Below are positions 25,056 to 34,433 of a stretch of 64,000 nt of DNA, one piece after another. Position 1 is the first letter of the stretch. Every line of letters starts with the position of its first letter. Position numbers and translations under genes: made by a program. Origin of the DNA: Vulcanibacillus modesticaldus (lineage in GTDB: Bacteria > Bacillota > Bacilli > Tepidibacillales > Tepidibacillaceae); NCBI RefSeq assembly GCF_001730235.1, contig NZ_MIJF01000046.1, positions 31,204-95,203 of the forward strand, given 5' to 3'. The notes under the pieces were generated by a model. It was not told where the DNA came from, searched no databases, and saw only the letters and a list, made by a program, of their open reading frames with translations.

Positions 25056-25292
25056 CTACGTAACCTTTGTAAAGTCTGTCATCAACTCCGTCCTTAATGA
25101 TCGTTCAACTCTACGGACATAATGTAGTTTTTCAATGTTTGTTATTTTATTTTTAACTTCAGACTCATTAACATAAAGTACTGCATATCTTAACCGCTTT
25201 GAAATATAAAGCAGGTTACCAAAACGCTCTAAATTTTTGGCTAATCTGGTATCATTAACCCATACTATCAATCCAGCTCTCTTTGGAAACAT
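25056..25292 (-). CDS. ylbG: YlbG family (DUF2129) protein
   Basis: The 78-residue protein reads KRAGLIVWVNDTRLAKNLER, then FGNLLYISKRLRYAVLYVNE and a VRRVERS segment. This matches the YlbG/UPF0298 pattern known across Bacillales. In B. subtilis ylbG sits beside ylbF, but ylbF is not seen here. The molecular role is unknown. It appears monocistronic, with a terminator downstream. Confidence 0.88.
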   Translation of the reverse strand: MFPKRAGLIVWVNDTRLAKNLERFGNLLYISKRLRYAVLYVNESEVKNKITNIEKLHYVRRVERSLRTELMTDFTKVT

Positions 25293-25416
25293 GACTAATC
25301 GTCTCCTTCATGCCCTATCAAAATTTTTAAAAAAATGTTAACATCCCAAATAGCTACAATCAAGAAAATTATCATAAAAATATTTACCAATCTTATTGTA
25401 TCACAAATAGATATTC

Positions 25417-25914
25417 TTATCTGCTATATTTACTCCATATTCCAACCTTTTCTTCTTGAGCTCTTTTTTGAATCTCTCTGAATTTTTCTACGTACTTGAC
25501 ATTAGGTGGATATACGACAACCCTTGCTAAACCTTTTGCCAATAATAATTCATTTAGCATCTTACCATCATTTAAATACACATATGCTAGTATTCTCCCG
25601 TATTTATCTCTTTCTTGCACATCTAATTCTAATCTGACTATCTTATTTTCCAATTTTTCTTTAGCAAAAGCTGACGCTTCTGGTCCGAAAGGTTGAACTG
25701 GTTTTTTGGGATGAACCGTTTCAGGTGTATCAATCAATAATAAACGAATTTTCTCTTTATTCCCTTCAATCTCTGCAATAAATGTATCCCCATCAACCAC
25801 TCTGATGACCTTTGCCTCTAATAAGTTTTCCTTCTCATATGTGGCTTCACTATAAAAAAAAATGAAAGTAGCCACTAACACTATCATTAAGATAATACCT
25901 AACAATCTTCTCAT
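25417..25914 (-). CDS. Secreted thermonuclease (SNase-like nuclease)
   Basis: ATG 25914 follows GGAGGAGGAGATTACT. A signal peptide or membrane anchor covers residues 1-25, and the OB-fold nuclease domain follows. Family residues are visible: VIRVVDGDTF (Ca2+ Asp), LLLIDTPE (catalytic Arg/Asp region), GPEASAFAKE, and DKYGRILAYVYLND with the second catalytic Arg. The length of 165 residues fits YncB/Nuc-type enzymes, which degrade extracellular DNA and RNA for nutrition or biofilm turnover. Confidence 0.93.
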   Translation of the reverse strand: MRRLLGIILMIVLVATFIFFYSEATYEKENLLEAKVIRVVDGDTFIAEIEGNKEKIRLLLIDTPETVHPKKPVQPFGPEASAFAKEKLENKIVRLELDVQERDKYGRILAYVYLNDGKMLNELLLAKGLARVVVYPPNVKYVEKFREIQKRAQEEKVGIWSKYSR

Positions 25915-25971
25915 AGTAATCTCCTCCTCCAAGACGTGTTAAATAACATGTTTAAAGTATTTAATAATTTA

Positions 25972-26328
25972 TTAGATGGAGTTTATATAAGTTTTTAATA
26001 ATTCTTCACTTTCAGCCTGTAAAACGTAATTCAGGTATCGATGAGTGTAAACAAAACCTTTAAATTTTGTTTTTACAACCCTGACAGCGGATTGTTGCTC
26101 TTGGGATATTATGGTCCCCCCTAATTTTTTAATATTTTTCTTTATTCGACGTAAATCATATTCAATTTTCCATTGAATATTCGTTAGTAGTTGATCATAA
26201 AGATTTGAAAATTTACACGTGGATTGTCTAATCGCTTTTCGATCATATTCAAGTACTTTGAGAATAATGTGTAACACAACATATTCCTTAATCAGCCGAG
26301 AAAATTCTTGATATTCTTCAGGGTACAT
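25972..26328 (-). CDS. Conserved hypothetical helical protein
   Basis: The product is about 118 residues, basic and predicted alpha-helical (YVVLHIILKVLEYDRKAIRQ, LRRIKKNIKKLGGTI). Start ATG 26328 and a TTG one codon earlier are both possible behind AGAGGTTGA. The pattern of a VLEYDR segment, a conserved Tyr and a late KFKGFVYTHRYLN segment recalls the Bacillus YhjD-type hypothetical family, from memory and unverified. No function is known. It precedes the nuclease gene on the same strand by 57 bases. Confidence 0.7.
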   Translation of the reverse strand: MYPEEYQEFSRLIKEYVVLHIILKVLEYDRKAIRQSTCKFSNLYDQLLTNIQWKIEYDLRRIKKNIKKLGGTIISQEQQSAVRVVKTKFKGFVYTHRYLNYVLQAESEELLKTYINSI

Positions 26329-26440
26329 CAACCGTTAATCAACCTCTTCTCTCTCCTAGCTTGTTGAAACATCCCAATTAAACCTTCCTTTAATATTATA
26401 TACAAACATTTGTTCGTTTAAAACTGTAAATTTTTCATAA

Positions 26441-26490
26441 AATAAAAAAGCCAACATCTTTGAACACAAAAGTCCAAATCATGTTGGCTT
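26441..26490 (-). terminator. Intrinsic terminator of the CBS-protein gene
   Basis: AAGCCAACAT pairs with ATGTTGGCTT (10 bp) across a 23-base loop, followed on the minus strand by TTTTTTATTTTATG. It lies 26 bases beyond the CBS-domain gene. Confidence 0.75.
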
Positions 26491-26515
26491 AATTTTTATA
26501 GATTACAGTCATTAG

Positions 26516-26950
26516 TTATTCAATGTTAGGTGAAGATGGTTGGGAAATTTCCGATAGTGCTTCACCGGCCTCATCTGCATACTCATTTCTAACAGCCAAG
26601 TCACCAATCGAAACGATTCCGACCACCTTCCCGTTTTCTACAACTGGCAGACGACGAATTTGATGTTTAGCCATTAATTCAGATGCTTCATCTACAGTCA
26701 TATCGGGAGTACCTACAACAAGATCTTTGGTCATCAATTCGCTAACTGCAGTCGAACCGGAACGTTTCTTAGCATATCCCCGCAACACGAGATCGCGATC
26801 TGTTATCATTCCAACAAGATTATCACCCTCAATTACAGGCATTGCTCCAACATTAAGCTTCTCCATTTTTTCAGCTACCTCGTATGCGTTATCTAAAAGG
26901 CTAACACTCTCCACATCAGTCGTCATTATATCACGTAAGTTATTGCTCAT
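26516..26950 (-). CDS. CBS-domain pair protein
   Basis: The 144-residue protein is made of two CBS motifs and an acidic tail. CBS1 is at about 8-65 (DIMTTDVESVSLLDNAYEVA, then VGMITDRDLVLRGYAKK) and CBS2 at about 72-125 (LMTKDLVVGTPDM, then IRRLPVVENGKVVGIVSIGD). Such stand-alone pairs (B. subtilis YhcV is an example) bind adenine nucleotides and act as energy sensors, but the partner is unknown. It starts after AGAAGGAGGGATATT. The upstream region holds a 10-base direct repeat (AGCATTCCCA) 18 bases apart. Confidence 0.93.
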   Translation of the reverse strand: MSNNLRDIMTTDVESVSLLDNAYEVAEKMEKLNVGAMPVIEGDNLVGMITDRDLVLRGYAKKRSGSTAVSELMTKDLVVGTPDMTVDEASELMAKHQIRRLPVVENGKVVGIVSIGDLAVRNEYADEAGEALSEISQPSSPNIE

Positions 26951-27111
26951 AATATCCCTCCTTCTCTTACCTTAGCATTCCCAATACTAAAAAAAGCATT
27001 CCCATTTTTTAAAACACCCATATTACAAATAATATTTATCAGTTTTGCAGGAAATAAGGGAGAATTTATGGAATGTAATTATCATGCTTATAGAAAGGAG
27101 AGCAATATAAA

Positions 27112-28221
27112 ATGAAACCCAGTCGAGGCACTCCAGATTTTTTACTTCTCTTTTTGACATTAGGTATGGTTGGGTTTGGTATTGTAATGATCTTTAGTGC
27201 TAGTTTCACAATTTCTTACTGGAATATGGGAAGTCGTTGGTTCTTTACTCAAAGACAATTAATATGGGCTGGACTAGGAATGTTTTTGATGTTATTCACG
27301 ATGAATATTCCTTTTAAATATTACAAAAAACACTTCTTACTCATTCTAGTTGTATCATTTATTTTATTATTATCTGTATTCATCCCTGGTCTTGGAATAA
27401 AACTAAACGGTTCAAGAAGTTGGATAGGATTAGGTTCCTTTACAATTCAACCAGCAGAATTTGCCAAACTAGGATTGATTATATATTTGGCGGCGCTAAT
27501 TTCCAAAAAACAGGAGAAGATGAAGGACTTCAAAAAAGGCTTGATGCCATGTATAATCGTCACTTTGATCTTTTTTATACTGATCGCACTACAGCCTGAC
27601 TATGGAACGGCTCTAATATTAGCAACAACTGCTGGTATTATGATTGTCGTTGGAGGAGCAAGACTAAAGCATATCTTTTACATCATTTTAATTGGTATTG
27701 CAGTTATACCTTTTATCATCTTTTCAGCAGACTATCGAATTTCCAGATTTACGTCATACCTTGAACCATGGAGTGATCCTTATGGTAGTGGTTATCAACT
27801 GATACAATCTTTAATAGCACTAGGTAATGGAGGGATCCTAGGAACAGGGTTTGGAAAGGGAATTCAAAAATTTTTTTATTTGCCATACCCACAATCAGAT
27901 TTTATCTTCTCGGTTATTGGAGAAGAACTTGGCTTTATTGGAGTAACAATTTTTATTTTGATTTATTTGTCACTTTTATGGCGAGTTCTCATCATTTCTT
28001 TACGTTCTAATAATTCATTTGGAACTTTAATAGGAGTAGGCTTCGTAAGCCTATTTGCCGTTCAGGCATTTATTAATATTGGTGGAGTTACTGGAACTAT
28101 TCCTATTACAGGGGTGACATTACCCTTTGTTAGTGCAGGTGGTTCGTCACTAATTGTTTCAATGACGGCAATTGGCATAATTTTAAGCTTATCAAGAGAA
28201 AACAACAAAAGCACCCAATAA
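27112..28221 (+). CDS. FtsW/RodA/SpoVE-family peptidoglycan glycosyltransferase
   Basis: The 369-residue polytopic protein has about ten membrane helices and the SEDS signatures. These include WIGLGSFTIQPAEFAKLGLI, ALQPDYGTALIL, GNGGILGTGFGKGIQKFFYL with PQSDFIFSVIGEELGF, and GVTLPFVSAGGSS near the C-terminus. SEDS proteins polymerise lipid II with a class B PBP. The sequence resembles FtsW and SpoVE about equally. Because it lies outside a dcw cluster and no partner PBP is adjacent, I leave the symbol open. The ribosome site is AAAGGAGAG. Confidence 0.93.
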   Translation: MKPSRGTPDFLLLFLTLGMVGFGIVMIFSASFTISYWNMGSRWFFTQRQLIWAGLGMFLMLFTMNIPFKYYKKHFLLILVVSFILLLSVFIPGLGIKLNGSRSWIGLGSFTIQPAEFAKLGLIIYLAALISKKQEKMKDFKKGLMPCIIVTLIFFILIALQPDYGTALILATTAGIMIVVGGARLKHIFYIILIGIAVIPFIIFSADYRISRFTSYLEPWSDPYGSGYQLIQSLIALGNGGILGTGFGKGIQKFFYLPYPQSDFIFSVIGEELGFIGVTIFILIYLSLLWRVLIISLRSNNSFGTLIGVGFVSLFAVQAFINIGGVTGTIPITGVTLPFVSAGGSSLIVSMTAIGIILSLSRENNKSTQ

Positions 28222-28235
28222 TTTTGGGTGCTAAT
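28205..28235. terminator. Convergent terminator
   Basis: AGCACCCAA and TTGGGTGCT form a 9-bp stem with a 5-base loop, overlapping the stop region of the SEDS gene. On the minus strand it is followed by TTTTGTTGTTTTC, so it best terminates the asp23-like gene; on the plus strand the T-tract is poor. Confidence 0.7.
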
Positions 28236-28244
28236 GCTTAATAA

Positions 28245-28637
28245 TTACTTTAAACGATTAACGAACTCTTCGGATTTCTCTTCCTCTTCTCTATGTATTT
28301 CAACACCTTCAACAAAAACATTAACCTCGACAACGCGTAATCCTGTCATTGATTCAACGGCTTCTTTTACATTTTCTTGTAAATTCTTCGCTACCTCATG
28401 GATTTTTGCCCCATACTTAATTATCACTCGAAGATCAATTGCTGTTTCAAGTTCTCCAACTTCAACACGAACTCCTTTAGCCACATTTTTGCCACTTACT
28501 CGTTTCGCCCAGCCTTCAGTTATTCCGCCTGACATACTTGCCACTCCCTCGGTATCGGTAGCAGCTAGTCCAGCTATCATCGCCACAACATCACTTTCAA
28601 TTTTTATCTTACCTGTATCTCTTTCTTCAGTCATCAT
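28245..28637 (-). CDS. Asp23/Gls24 family envelope stress protein
   Basis: About 130 residues; the start is uncertain among three closely spaced ATG codons (28643, 28637, 28634) behind TAGGAG, and I favour 28637. The sequence holds the Asp23 core: KIKIESDVVAMIAGLAATDTEGVASM, quoted here only in part as its hallmark, then VRVEVGELETAIDLRV and VEVNVFVEGVEI. Short Asp23 proteins in Bacillales (YloU, YqhY, AmaP partner) associate with the membrane or with acetyl-CoA carboxylase genes. No such neighbour is present here, so the specific role is unknown. Confidence 0.9.
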   Translation of the reverse strand: MMTEERDTGKIKIESDVVAMIAGLAATDTEGVASMSGGITEGWAKRVSGKNVAKGVRVEVGELETAIDLRVIIKYGAKIHEVAKNLQENVKEAVESMTGLRVVEVNVFVEGVEIHREEEEKSEEFVNRLK

Positions 28638-28864
28638 ATACATCCAACTCCTATTCATTAATCATATTAAAAAATACTTATACAGTATCAGTTTTACGAC
28701 TTATTTTTAATATTAATTATTACTTATCGACTTACTTTATTATACCAAAACCTCGAAAAAAACTTCTATATTTTCAAAAAAAAAATGTTTTAGCGAGATA
28801 GATAACTATACATAATAAATCACCTTAGCATATAACGATATCAAGAGAAGATAAGGGTGATTAT

Positions 28865-30219
28865 ATGAGTACAACATTAGTTTTCAAAGTAAGATCAGCT
28901 CAACATAAGAAAGATATTATATCAGTTCCCAAAAATATTTACAATCAGCTTACCAAGTCTGAATATGTTATTTTAAAAATAGGCCAATTTGAAAAAAAAG
29001 TTGTTTGCCTCGTTAATAAAACTGTAAACAAAGTCATAATCCCCCATTCATTCCTTAATGAAATCGAGATTCCTGAAGGAACTGAAACTAATATTTTAAT
29101 TAAAGACAATACTATTCGCTTTGGACCGGTTATAGGAGTCTTTATCCGAAGAAGTTATGCAAGATCTCTACTAAAGCAAAAAATGAGTTTTAGAACTAAA
29201 GAAACAATTTCAGCTAACCATGAAGTTAAAACAATTTTCTATTACTTTTGCGACTTGGACGTAGATTTTTCTCAAAATAAAATAAATGGGATTTTTTTAA
29301 TGCACAAAAAGGTATTTTTGAAAGAAGAGTTTTACCATTTCCAGATGTTCTGTACGATAAAGGGCCAGGAAATGCAACTAATAGCCAAATAAAAGTTCGC
29401 CAAAAATTAGAAAGCAATCCAGCGCTTAAAAAAATAAATAGTCAGCATTATTTTGATAAATGGGATGTTTATCAAAAATTATCTCAGTATAAAAATATCC
29501 GACCTAATTTACCACCTACAATGGAATATCAAAAACTTAATGATTTAGAAAAAATGTTACAAAGATACAGAAAGGTATACCTAAAGGCTCGTATCAGTAG
29601 CCAAGGTAAAAAAGTTGTGAAGATAGAACAATTGAAGAAGAAAATTTTTAGATATAGCTATTTTGATAAAAAATTATTTTCACATGAAACTGATAGCTTA
29701 GAGTATTTAATCAATGATCTTCAAACACTTTTTAAAAAAAATCCCCTTATCATTCAACGAGCCATAAACCTTATAAAAGTTCGTGATAAAATTAGCGATC
29801 TGCGGGCCACTGTTCAAAGAAATGGAAAAGGAGAATTAGAAATAGTAAGTATAGCTTTTAGACTAAGCGATAAATATTCTCCTATAACAAGCACACGAGC
29901 CAAGTCGACGGTTTATTCGTTTAATGATTTTATGAAAGAATATAATTATTTAATAAAAAAGAACAAAGATACTTTTAAGAAAGAGATTGAACATTTTTTG
30001 AAAAGACTCTATACAGCCATTGAACAAGAATATGGTTTTTTTGGCGAGATTGGTATCGATTTCGGAGTTGATCGAAAAGGAAAATTATGGTTTATAGAGC
30101 CAAACGCTAAACCTGCGAAAGATACTCTTCACCTATCTCAAGATAAAGAAACGATCAGGAAAGCATTTTTACTACCTTTAGAGTATGCAAAGTATATTAC
30201 TGGGTTTAATCAAAAATAA
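28865..30219 (+). pseudogene. YheC/YheD-type spore coat-associated ATP-grasp protein, split by a frameshift
   Basis: Residues 1-142 are read from ATG 28865; the frame then stops at 29392. The adjacent frame is open from 29299 to 30219 and continues the same protein without a stop. It reads FNAQKG, FPDVLYDKGP, NSQHYFDKWDVYQ and LPPTMEYQ, then the ATP-grasp half ending in EIGIDFGVDRKGKLWFIEPN. These are hallmarks of the YheC/YheD family (pfam14398), found on spore coats. The join is at a run of seven T (29292-29298); eight T would restore one 451-residue protein. The site reads T-TTT-TTA in the original frame, a classical -1 slippery heptamer. It may be a true pseudogene, a sequencing indel or programmed slippage; I cannot decide. 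Confidence 0.85.
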
Positions 30220-30225
30220 AGCAAA

Positions 30226-30260
30226 AAATCGCAAACCGGCCAATTTGGGGTTTGCGATTT
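30226..30260. terminator. Bidirectional intrinsic terminator
   Basis: AAATCGCAAACC pairs with GGTTTGCGATTT (12 bp, 11-base loop). On the minus strand it is followed by a T-rich tract (TTTTTTGCTTTATTTTTG), so it clearly ends the LysM-NlpC/P60 gene. It also stands just after the convergent yheC-like gene. Confidence 0.85.
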
Positions 30261-30284
30261 ATGTTTTACATGTTAAGGAGAAGG

Positions 30285-31037
30285 TTATTCGATAATTCGT
30301 TTTGCTCCAACATATCTTGATTGCCAGTATTTCGAAAGTGGACTAACTTCCACACCTTGAGGATTACGATATGTGTGTAATAATTTATTGTTGCCATAGT
30401 AAATTGCTACATGATCAATTTTACCATCTCTTGTATAGTCAAAGAATAATAAGTCTCCTCTACGTATTTCTGACCTTTTTATATAGCGTCCCGGTGGATA
30501 TGCATATTGTGACCGTGAAGAACGCTTGATCTTGATTCCAATATCAGCAAATGCTCTTTGGGTAAAGGATGAACAGTCGAAGGTTCTAGTTTGACGATTA
30601 CTTGCGCCAAACTCATAAGGCCTTCCAAGATATTTCATACCTGCTTGTATTAATTGGTCTGCTTTGGCTTTCCAACCGGTTTTTTGTGGGATTTTTATTT
30701 TTTGTCCTACAAACAAATTACCAGGATTTTTTAACCCATTAAGTTTAATGATATCAGATAAACTAACACCATATTTTTGAGCTATTCTCCAAAGAGTATC
30801 ACCGTAATTAACAAAATGTGTATATTTATCCGGAACTTGAATCTTCTGACCTGGATAAATCATTGTCGACTTCATTCCATTTGCCCTCATTAGAGCCGTA
30901 GGACCTGTCCCAAACTTTTGAGCTATTTGCCAAAGATTATCACCAGATTTAACTGTATAAGTTGCTGCTGATGCAACACCACTAAGTAAAACTGATACTG
31001 CTAAAAATATTGCAAGAAAAAAAGAAACGCGTTTCAC
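30285..31037 (-). CDS. LysM-NlpC/P60 D,L-endopeptidase
   Basis: A GTG start at 31037 follows AAAGGTGGTGAAGTT. A signal peptide (1-24) is followed by two LysM peptidoglycan-binding repeats (about 26-69 and 73-117: SGDNLWQIAQKFG, YGDTLWRIAQKYG). The NlpC/P60 domain (130-250) has catalytic Cys155 (FDCSSF), His209 (DHVAIYYG) and His221 (LLHTYR). The architecture is that of LytE/CwlS-type autolysins, which cut the D-gamma-Glu to meso-diaminopimelate bond during growth, separation or sporulation. It is monocistronic, with a bidirectional terminator. Confidence 0.95.
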   Translation of the reverse strand: MKRVSFFLAIFLAVSVLLSGVASAATYTVKSGDNLWQIAQKFGTGPTALMRANGMKSTMIYPGQKIQVPDKYTHFVNYGDTLWRIAQKYGVSLSDIIKLNGLKNPGNLFVGQKIKIPQKTGWKAKADQLIQAGMKYLGRPYEFGASNRQTRTFDCSSFTQRAFADIGIKIKRSSRSQYAYPPGRYIKRSEIRRGDLLFFDYTRDGKIDHVAIYYGNNKLLHTYRNPQGVEVSPLSKYWQSRYVGAKRIIE

Positions 31038-31141
31038 AACTTCACCACCTTTTTAGCTTATTTTAGTTGCGTTTTTAGCGTTTCCTTTATAATTGAAATT
31101 TATAAAAACAAATATTGGAATCTAATTAAGTTACATTACAT

Positions 31142-31849
31142 TTAATTCTTCTTTCTTCCACTTTTATAAAACTCATTAAATAGCTTCATCAATGCCCTTT
31201 TTTCAATCCTTGATACATAAGAACGTGAAATTCCTAATTCTTTAGCAATTTCCCTTTGAGTTTTTTCTCGATCATCAAGCAAACCAAATCTACCAATAAT
31301 TACTTCTTTTTCTCTGTCATCCAAGATATGTAAATAGCTGTATATTTTACTCTTTTCAATCTTCAATTGTACGTTGTTTAAAACTTCATCACCTTCTGTC
31401 CCTAAAACATCGATTAGTGTAATTTCATTCCCCTCTTTATCTGTACCTATTGGGTCATGTAGAGAGACATCCTTTCGTACTTTCTTTAATGTACGCAAAT
31501 GCATTAAGATTTCGTTTTCGATACATCTAGCTGCATATGTTGCCAATTTCGTTCCCTTATTTGATTGGTAACTTTCGATCCCTTTGATTAAACCTATCGT
31601 TCCAATGGAAATTAAGTCTTCAGTATCTTCACCAGTATTTTCAAATTTTTTTACCACATGTGCGACAAGACGTAAATTATGTTCAATTAACTTATTCCTA
31701 GCTTGTTCATCTCCTTTTTCTAATAAGGCTATTTGTAACTCTTCTTCCTTTTCATTAAGCGGTTGTGGGAAAGCATTATTTTTTACATAAGCAACAAATA
31801 GGGTTAATTCTTTAAATAATAGTGCAAGTGCAGAGAATAAACTAAGCAA
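31142..31849 (-). CDS. sigK: RNA polymerase sporulation sigma factor SigK (intact)
   Basis: The TTG at 31849 ([15 protein letters not shown]) follows GGGGGGTGA and matches the length of the B. subtilis pro-sequence; an in-frame TTG at 31864 overlaps that ribosome site. The 235-residue protein has the inhibitory N-terminal pro-peptide and [11 protein letters not shown]. Region 2 is near identical to known SigK ([34 protein letters not shown]), and region 4 has [20 protein letters not shown]. The gene is continuous: no skin-type prophage element interrupts it. It drives late mother-cell transcription, which would include coat and surface genes such as those in region 1 of this window. Confidence 0.96.
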   Translation of the reverse strand: MLSLFSALALLFKELTLFVAYVKNNAFPQPLNEKEEELQIALLEKGDEQARNKLIEHNLRLVAHVVKKFENTGEDTEDLISIGTIGLIKGIESYQSNKGTKLATYAARCIENEILMHLRTLKKVRKDVSLHDPIGTDKEGNEITLIDVLGTEGDEVLNNVQLKIEKSKIYSYLHILDDREKEVIIGRFGLLDDREKTQREIAKELGISRSYVSRIEKRALMKLFNEFYKSGRKKN

Positions 31850-31925
31850 ATTGTCACCCCCCAAGCAAAAAACACTATTATATTCTATGCAGTTAGAGGT
31901 GACATCTGGGCCTGTACTTTTAAAT

Positions 31926-33716
31926 TTATTTAATTTGATTAAATTCTTTTTGTTCCCAAAGTGCTAAATCATCCATAATCCCCATAAATACCCTTTTAGC
32001 TAAAGGTTCAGAAGTTGCAACGTCTTTAACCATTACAGCTACAGCATATTTAGGACTTCCTACCGGACCATAACCAATAAACCATTGATTTACCAGATTG
32101 TTTTTTGTTTCAGCTGTACCAGATTTCCCTGCTAACTTCCATTTAGCTCGTTTTAGCAACCGTCCAGTTCCTTCTTCCACGACTTTTTCCATCATTTTTC
32201 TAATTTCTCGATAAGTTTCCCTATTGCCGATCCTAGTGTCTGATTTATGAACTTTAAAATTATAATATTCCATACCATTTTTGTAGATTACCTTTTCAAT
32301 TAGTCGGGGTTGATATACAAATCCGTCATTTAATACTGTAACAACCAAATTTGCTGCCGCTAAAGGTGAAACTCTAACATCCTGTTGTCCTATTGCCGTT
32401 CTAATAACTGAACCAATATCACTTTTATTCGTCTTAGAATGAAACACCCTATTTGCTTCCTCATCTCCTATTTGAGCAAATGAATCCTCTTTGAAAAATT
32501 CCCCTGTCCAACCTATAGTTCCAACTAGCCCTAATTTTTTGGCATATTCTTCGATCTTGCCTGGGCCTAGCCCTTCGGCAATTTCCGCAAAAACAACGTT
32601 ACATGATTTGGCATATCCCTCTTCAAAGGTCATTTCTTCATGATCTTTATAACATGAGAAGCCGTAAACACTGTATTGACTCGCACAATAAAATTTATCC
32701 TCGGGATTAACTACTCTTTCTTCCAAAGCGGCGATGGCAATTAGCGTTTTAAAAATAGATCCAGGTTCAATTACTTGAACTGCTTTATTGTTCCAATCAG
32801 GCGAATTTGGATCTACATTTAATAAATCAAAATCCGGTAAACTCGCCATAGCTAAAATATCAGCATTATTAACATCAAGAATAACTACACTCCCTTCTCT
32901 GATACGATTTTTAACCAATTGTCTTTCGGCAAAAGCCTGAATATCTTTGTCTAGCGTAGTTACTAAAGAGAGAGGGTAATATTCATCCTCATTTGTCTGA
33001 TATTTATAAGCTAAACCATTAAGCGGTCTCCCCCTATTATCCACGAAATAAGCGATTTTTGATTCGCCAACTCCAATTAATATTTCTTGAAAAGTTAATT
33101 GTAGTCCTGATCTGCCAATCAAACTGTTCCATTTTAGTATTCCTCTTTCGAGATAATCATGGTAACTATTTCTAATTTCATTAGGTGCTTGTCCTAAATA
33201 TCCAATGACATGTTTAGCTAACACATTATTATAATCATTGATAGTATAGGATGCAGAGATAATCCCTGGAATTTGCAATCTTTCAATCATTATTTGCTGT
33301 TTTTTCGTTATCTTTATTGGTTTACCATTTTTTGTTATATATGAAGGTTTACTTAATTCTTGGACTTGGTTAAGTAACTTTTGATAGTCGATATTAATGA
33401 TACTAGCCAATTCTTTGATCTTTCCTAAATTAATATTATCTTTGCTAAAAGGGAATACAACGACTGTTTTTATCTCTTCTTGATTAATAAGTGAGCGATA
33501 TTTGTGATCATAGATATTTCCCCTACCAGAAGATAAAATAAATTCTTGTTTCCTCTGATTTACAGACCTTTCAAGTAAGTTAATATGATTTGTAGAAAAG
33601 TCTCGGACATCCTTTATTTGAATCACAAATAGTCGATATACCAAAACTAAGAATAACATAGATAGTAATAGTAAAATATGAAAAGCCCTTCTTTTATTTT
33701 TAGTTAAAGGAGCCAT
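31926..33716 (-). CDS. Class B penicillin-binding protein (PbpI/YrrR-like)
   Basis: The 596-residue protein has one N-terminal membrane helix (about 11-31), a dimerisation domain and a transpeptidase domain with Ser320-Ile-Phe-Lys323, Ser371-Cys-Asn373 and a late KSGT ([10 protein letters not shown]). Position just downstream of udk in the trhP/udk block matches B. subtilis yrrR (pbpI), which is sporulation-associated. The GreA gene usually between udk and pbpI is missing. It cross-links peptidoglycan outside the membrane. An SEDS partner could be the FtsW-like protein at 27112, but that is speculative. Confidence 0.93.
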   Translation of the reverse strand: MAPLTKNKRRAFHILLLLSMLFLVLVYRLFVIQIKDVRDFSTNHINLLERSVNQRKQEFILSSGRGNIYDHKYRSLINQEEIKTVVVFPFSKDNINLGKIKELASIINIDYQKLLNQVQELSKPSYITKNGKPIKITKKQQIMIERLQIPGIISASYTINDYNNVLAKHVIGYLGQAPNEIRNSYHDYLERGILKWNSLIGRSGLQLTFQEILIGVGESKIAYFVDNRGRPLNGLAYKYQTNEDEYYPLSLVTTLDKDIQAFAERQLVKNRIREGSVVILDVNNADILAMASLPDFDLLNVDPNSPDWNNKAVQVIEPGSIFKTLIAIAALEERVVNPEDKFYCASQYSVYGFSCYKDHEEMTFEEGYAKSCNVVFAEIAEGLGPGKIEEYAKKLGLVGTIGWTGEFFKEDSFAQIGDEEANRVFHSKTNKSDIGSVIRTAIGQQDVRVSPLAAANLVVTVLNDGFVYQPRLIEKVIYKNGMEYYNFKVHKSDTRIGNRETYREIRKMMEKVVEEGTGRLLKRAKWKLAGKSGTAETKNNLVNQWFIGYGPVGSPKYAVAVMVKDVATSEPLAKRVFMGIMDDLALWEQKEFNQIK

Positions 33717-33777
33717 GTATACCTCACCCTATTAGAATATAGTATTACTATCATCACCATATTCTTTGGGAGGTATA

Positions 33778-33810
33778 ACAAAAAGCCAAGCTTATCTTTG
33801 CTTGACTTTT
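33778..33810 (-). terminator. Terminator of the trhP-udk operon
   Basis: AAGCCAAGC and GCTTGACTT form a stem with one mismatch (wobble on the minus strand) and an 8-base loop, overlapping the udk stop. TTTTTG follows on the minus strand. Confidence 0.65.
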
Positions 33811-34430
33811 CGCTCTTCCAATATAGTTTTTATTTTTGTTACCAATAAATCAATAGCTACCACGTTTTCCCCACCTTCAGGGATTATTATATCAGCATAA
33901 CGCTTTGTAGGTTCTATAAAACGCAAATGCATAGGACGCACAACAGATAAATATTGATCTATCACTGACTCCATCGTTCTACCACGATGACTAATGTCCC
34001 TCACTAGTCTTCGGATAATCCTTACATCTGGATCAGTGTCGACGAAAATCTTAATATCCATTAAATCACGTAGACGTTTATCTTCAAGAACTAAAATTCC
34101 CTCAATGATAATTACATCTGCCGGTTCAACTCTGATTGTTTCTGTCTTGCGTGTATGACGTGTATAATCATAGATTGGTTTTTCAATCGGTTTATAATTT
34201 AATAAATCTTTAAGTTGCTTAATAAACAAGTCATTATCGAAGGCTAATGGATGATCATAATTAGTCTTAATTCTTTCTTCGAATGGTATGTGTGATTGAT
34301 CTTTGTAGTACGAATCTTGCTCGATCATTAGAACTTCTTGATCAGGGAAACTTTGCAGAATACGTTTTGCAACAGTTGTCTTTCCTGATCCCGTTCCACC
34401 GGTAACTCCGATTACAACGGGTCTATTCAT
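33792..34430 (-). CDS. udk: Uridine kinase
   Basis: The 212-residue P-loop kinase has Walker [14 protein letters not shown] near residue 8. It also has the nucleoside-site segment [44 protein letters not shown] and [18 protein letters not shown]. It phosphorylates uridine and cytidine in pyrimidine salvage. It lies three bases after trhP2 and is the last gene of that operon, as in B. subtilis. Confidence 0.97.
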   Translation of the reverse strand: MNRPVVIGVTGGTGSGKTTVAKRILQSFPDQEVLMIEQDSYYKDQSHIPFEERIKTNYDHPLAFDNDLFIKQLKDLLNYKPIEKPIYDYTRHTRKTETIRVEPADVIIIEGILVLEDKRLRDLMDIKIFVDTDPDVRIIRRLVRDISHRGRTMESVIDQYLSVVRPMHLRFIEPTKRYADIIIPEGGENVVAIDLLVTKIKTILEERKVKQR

Positions 34431-34433
34431 AAC

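Noticed and set aside
26979..27006. AGCATTCCCA direct repeat upstream of the CBS gene as a sigma-B promoter
   Set aside because: The GGGAAT-like strings lack a GTTTAA-type element at the needed 12-15 base spacing.
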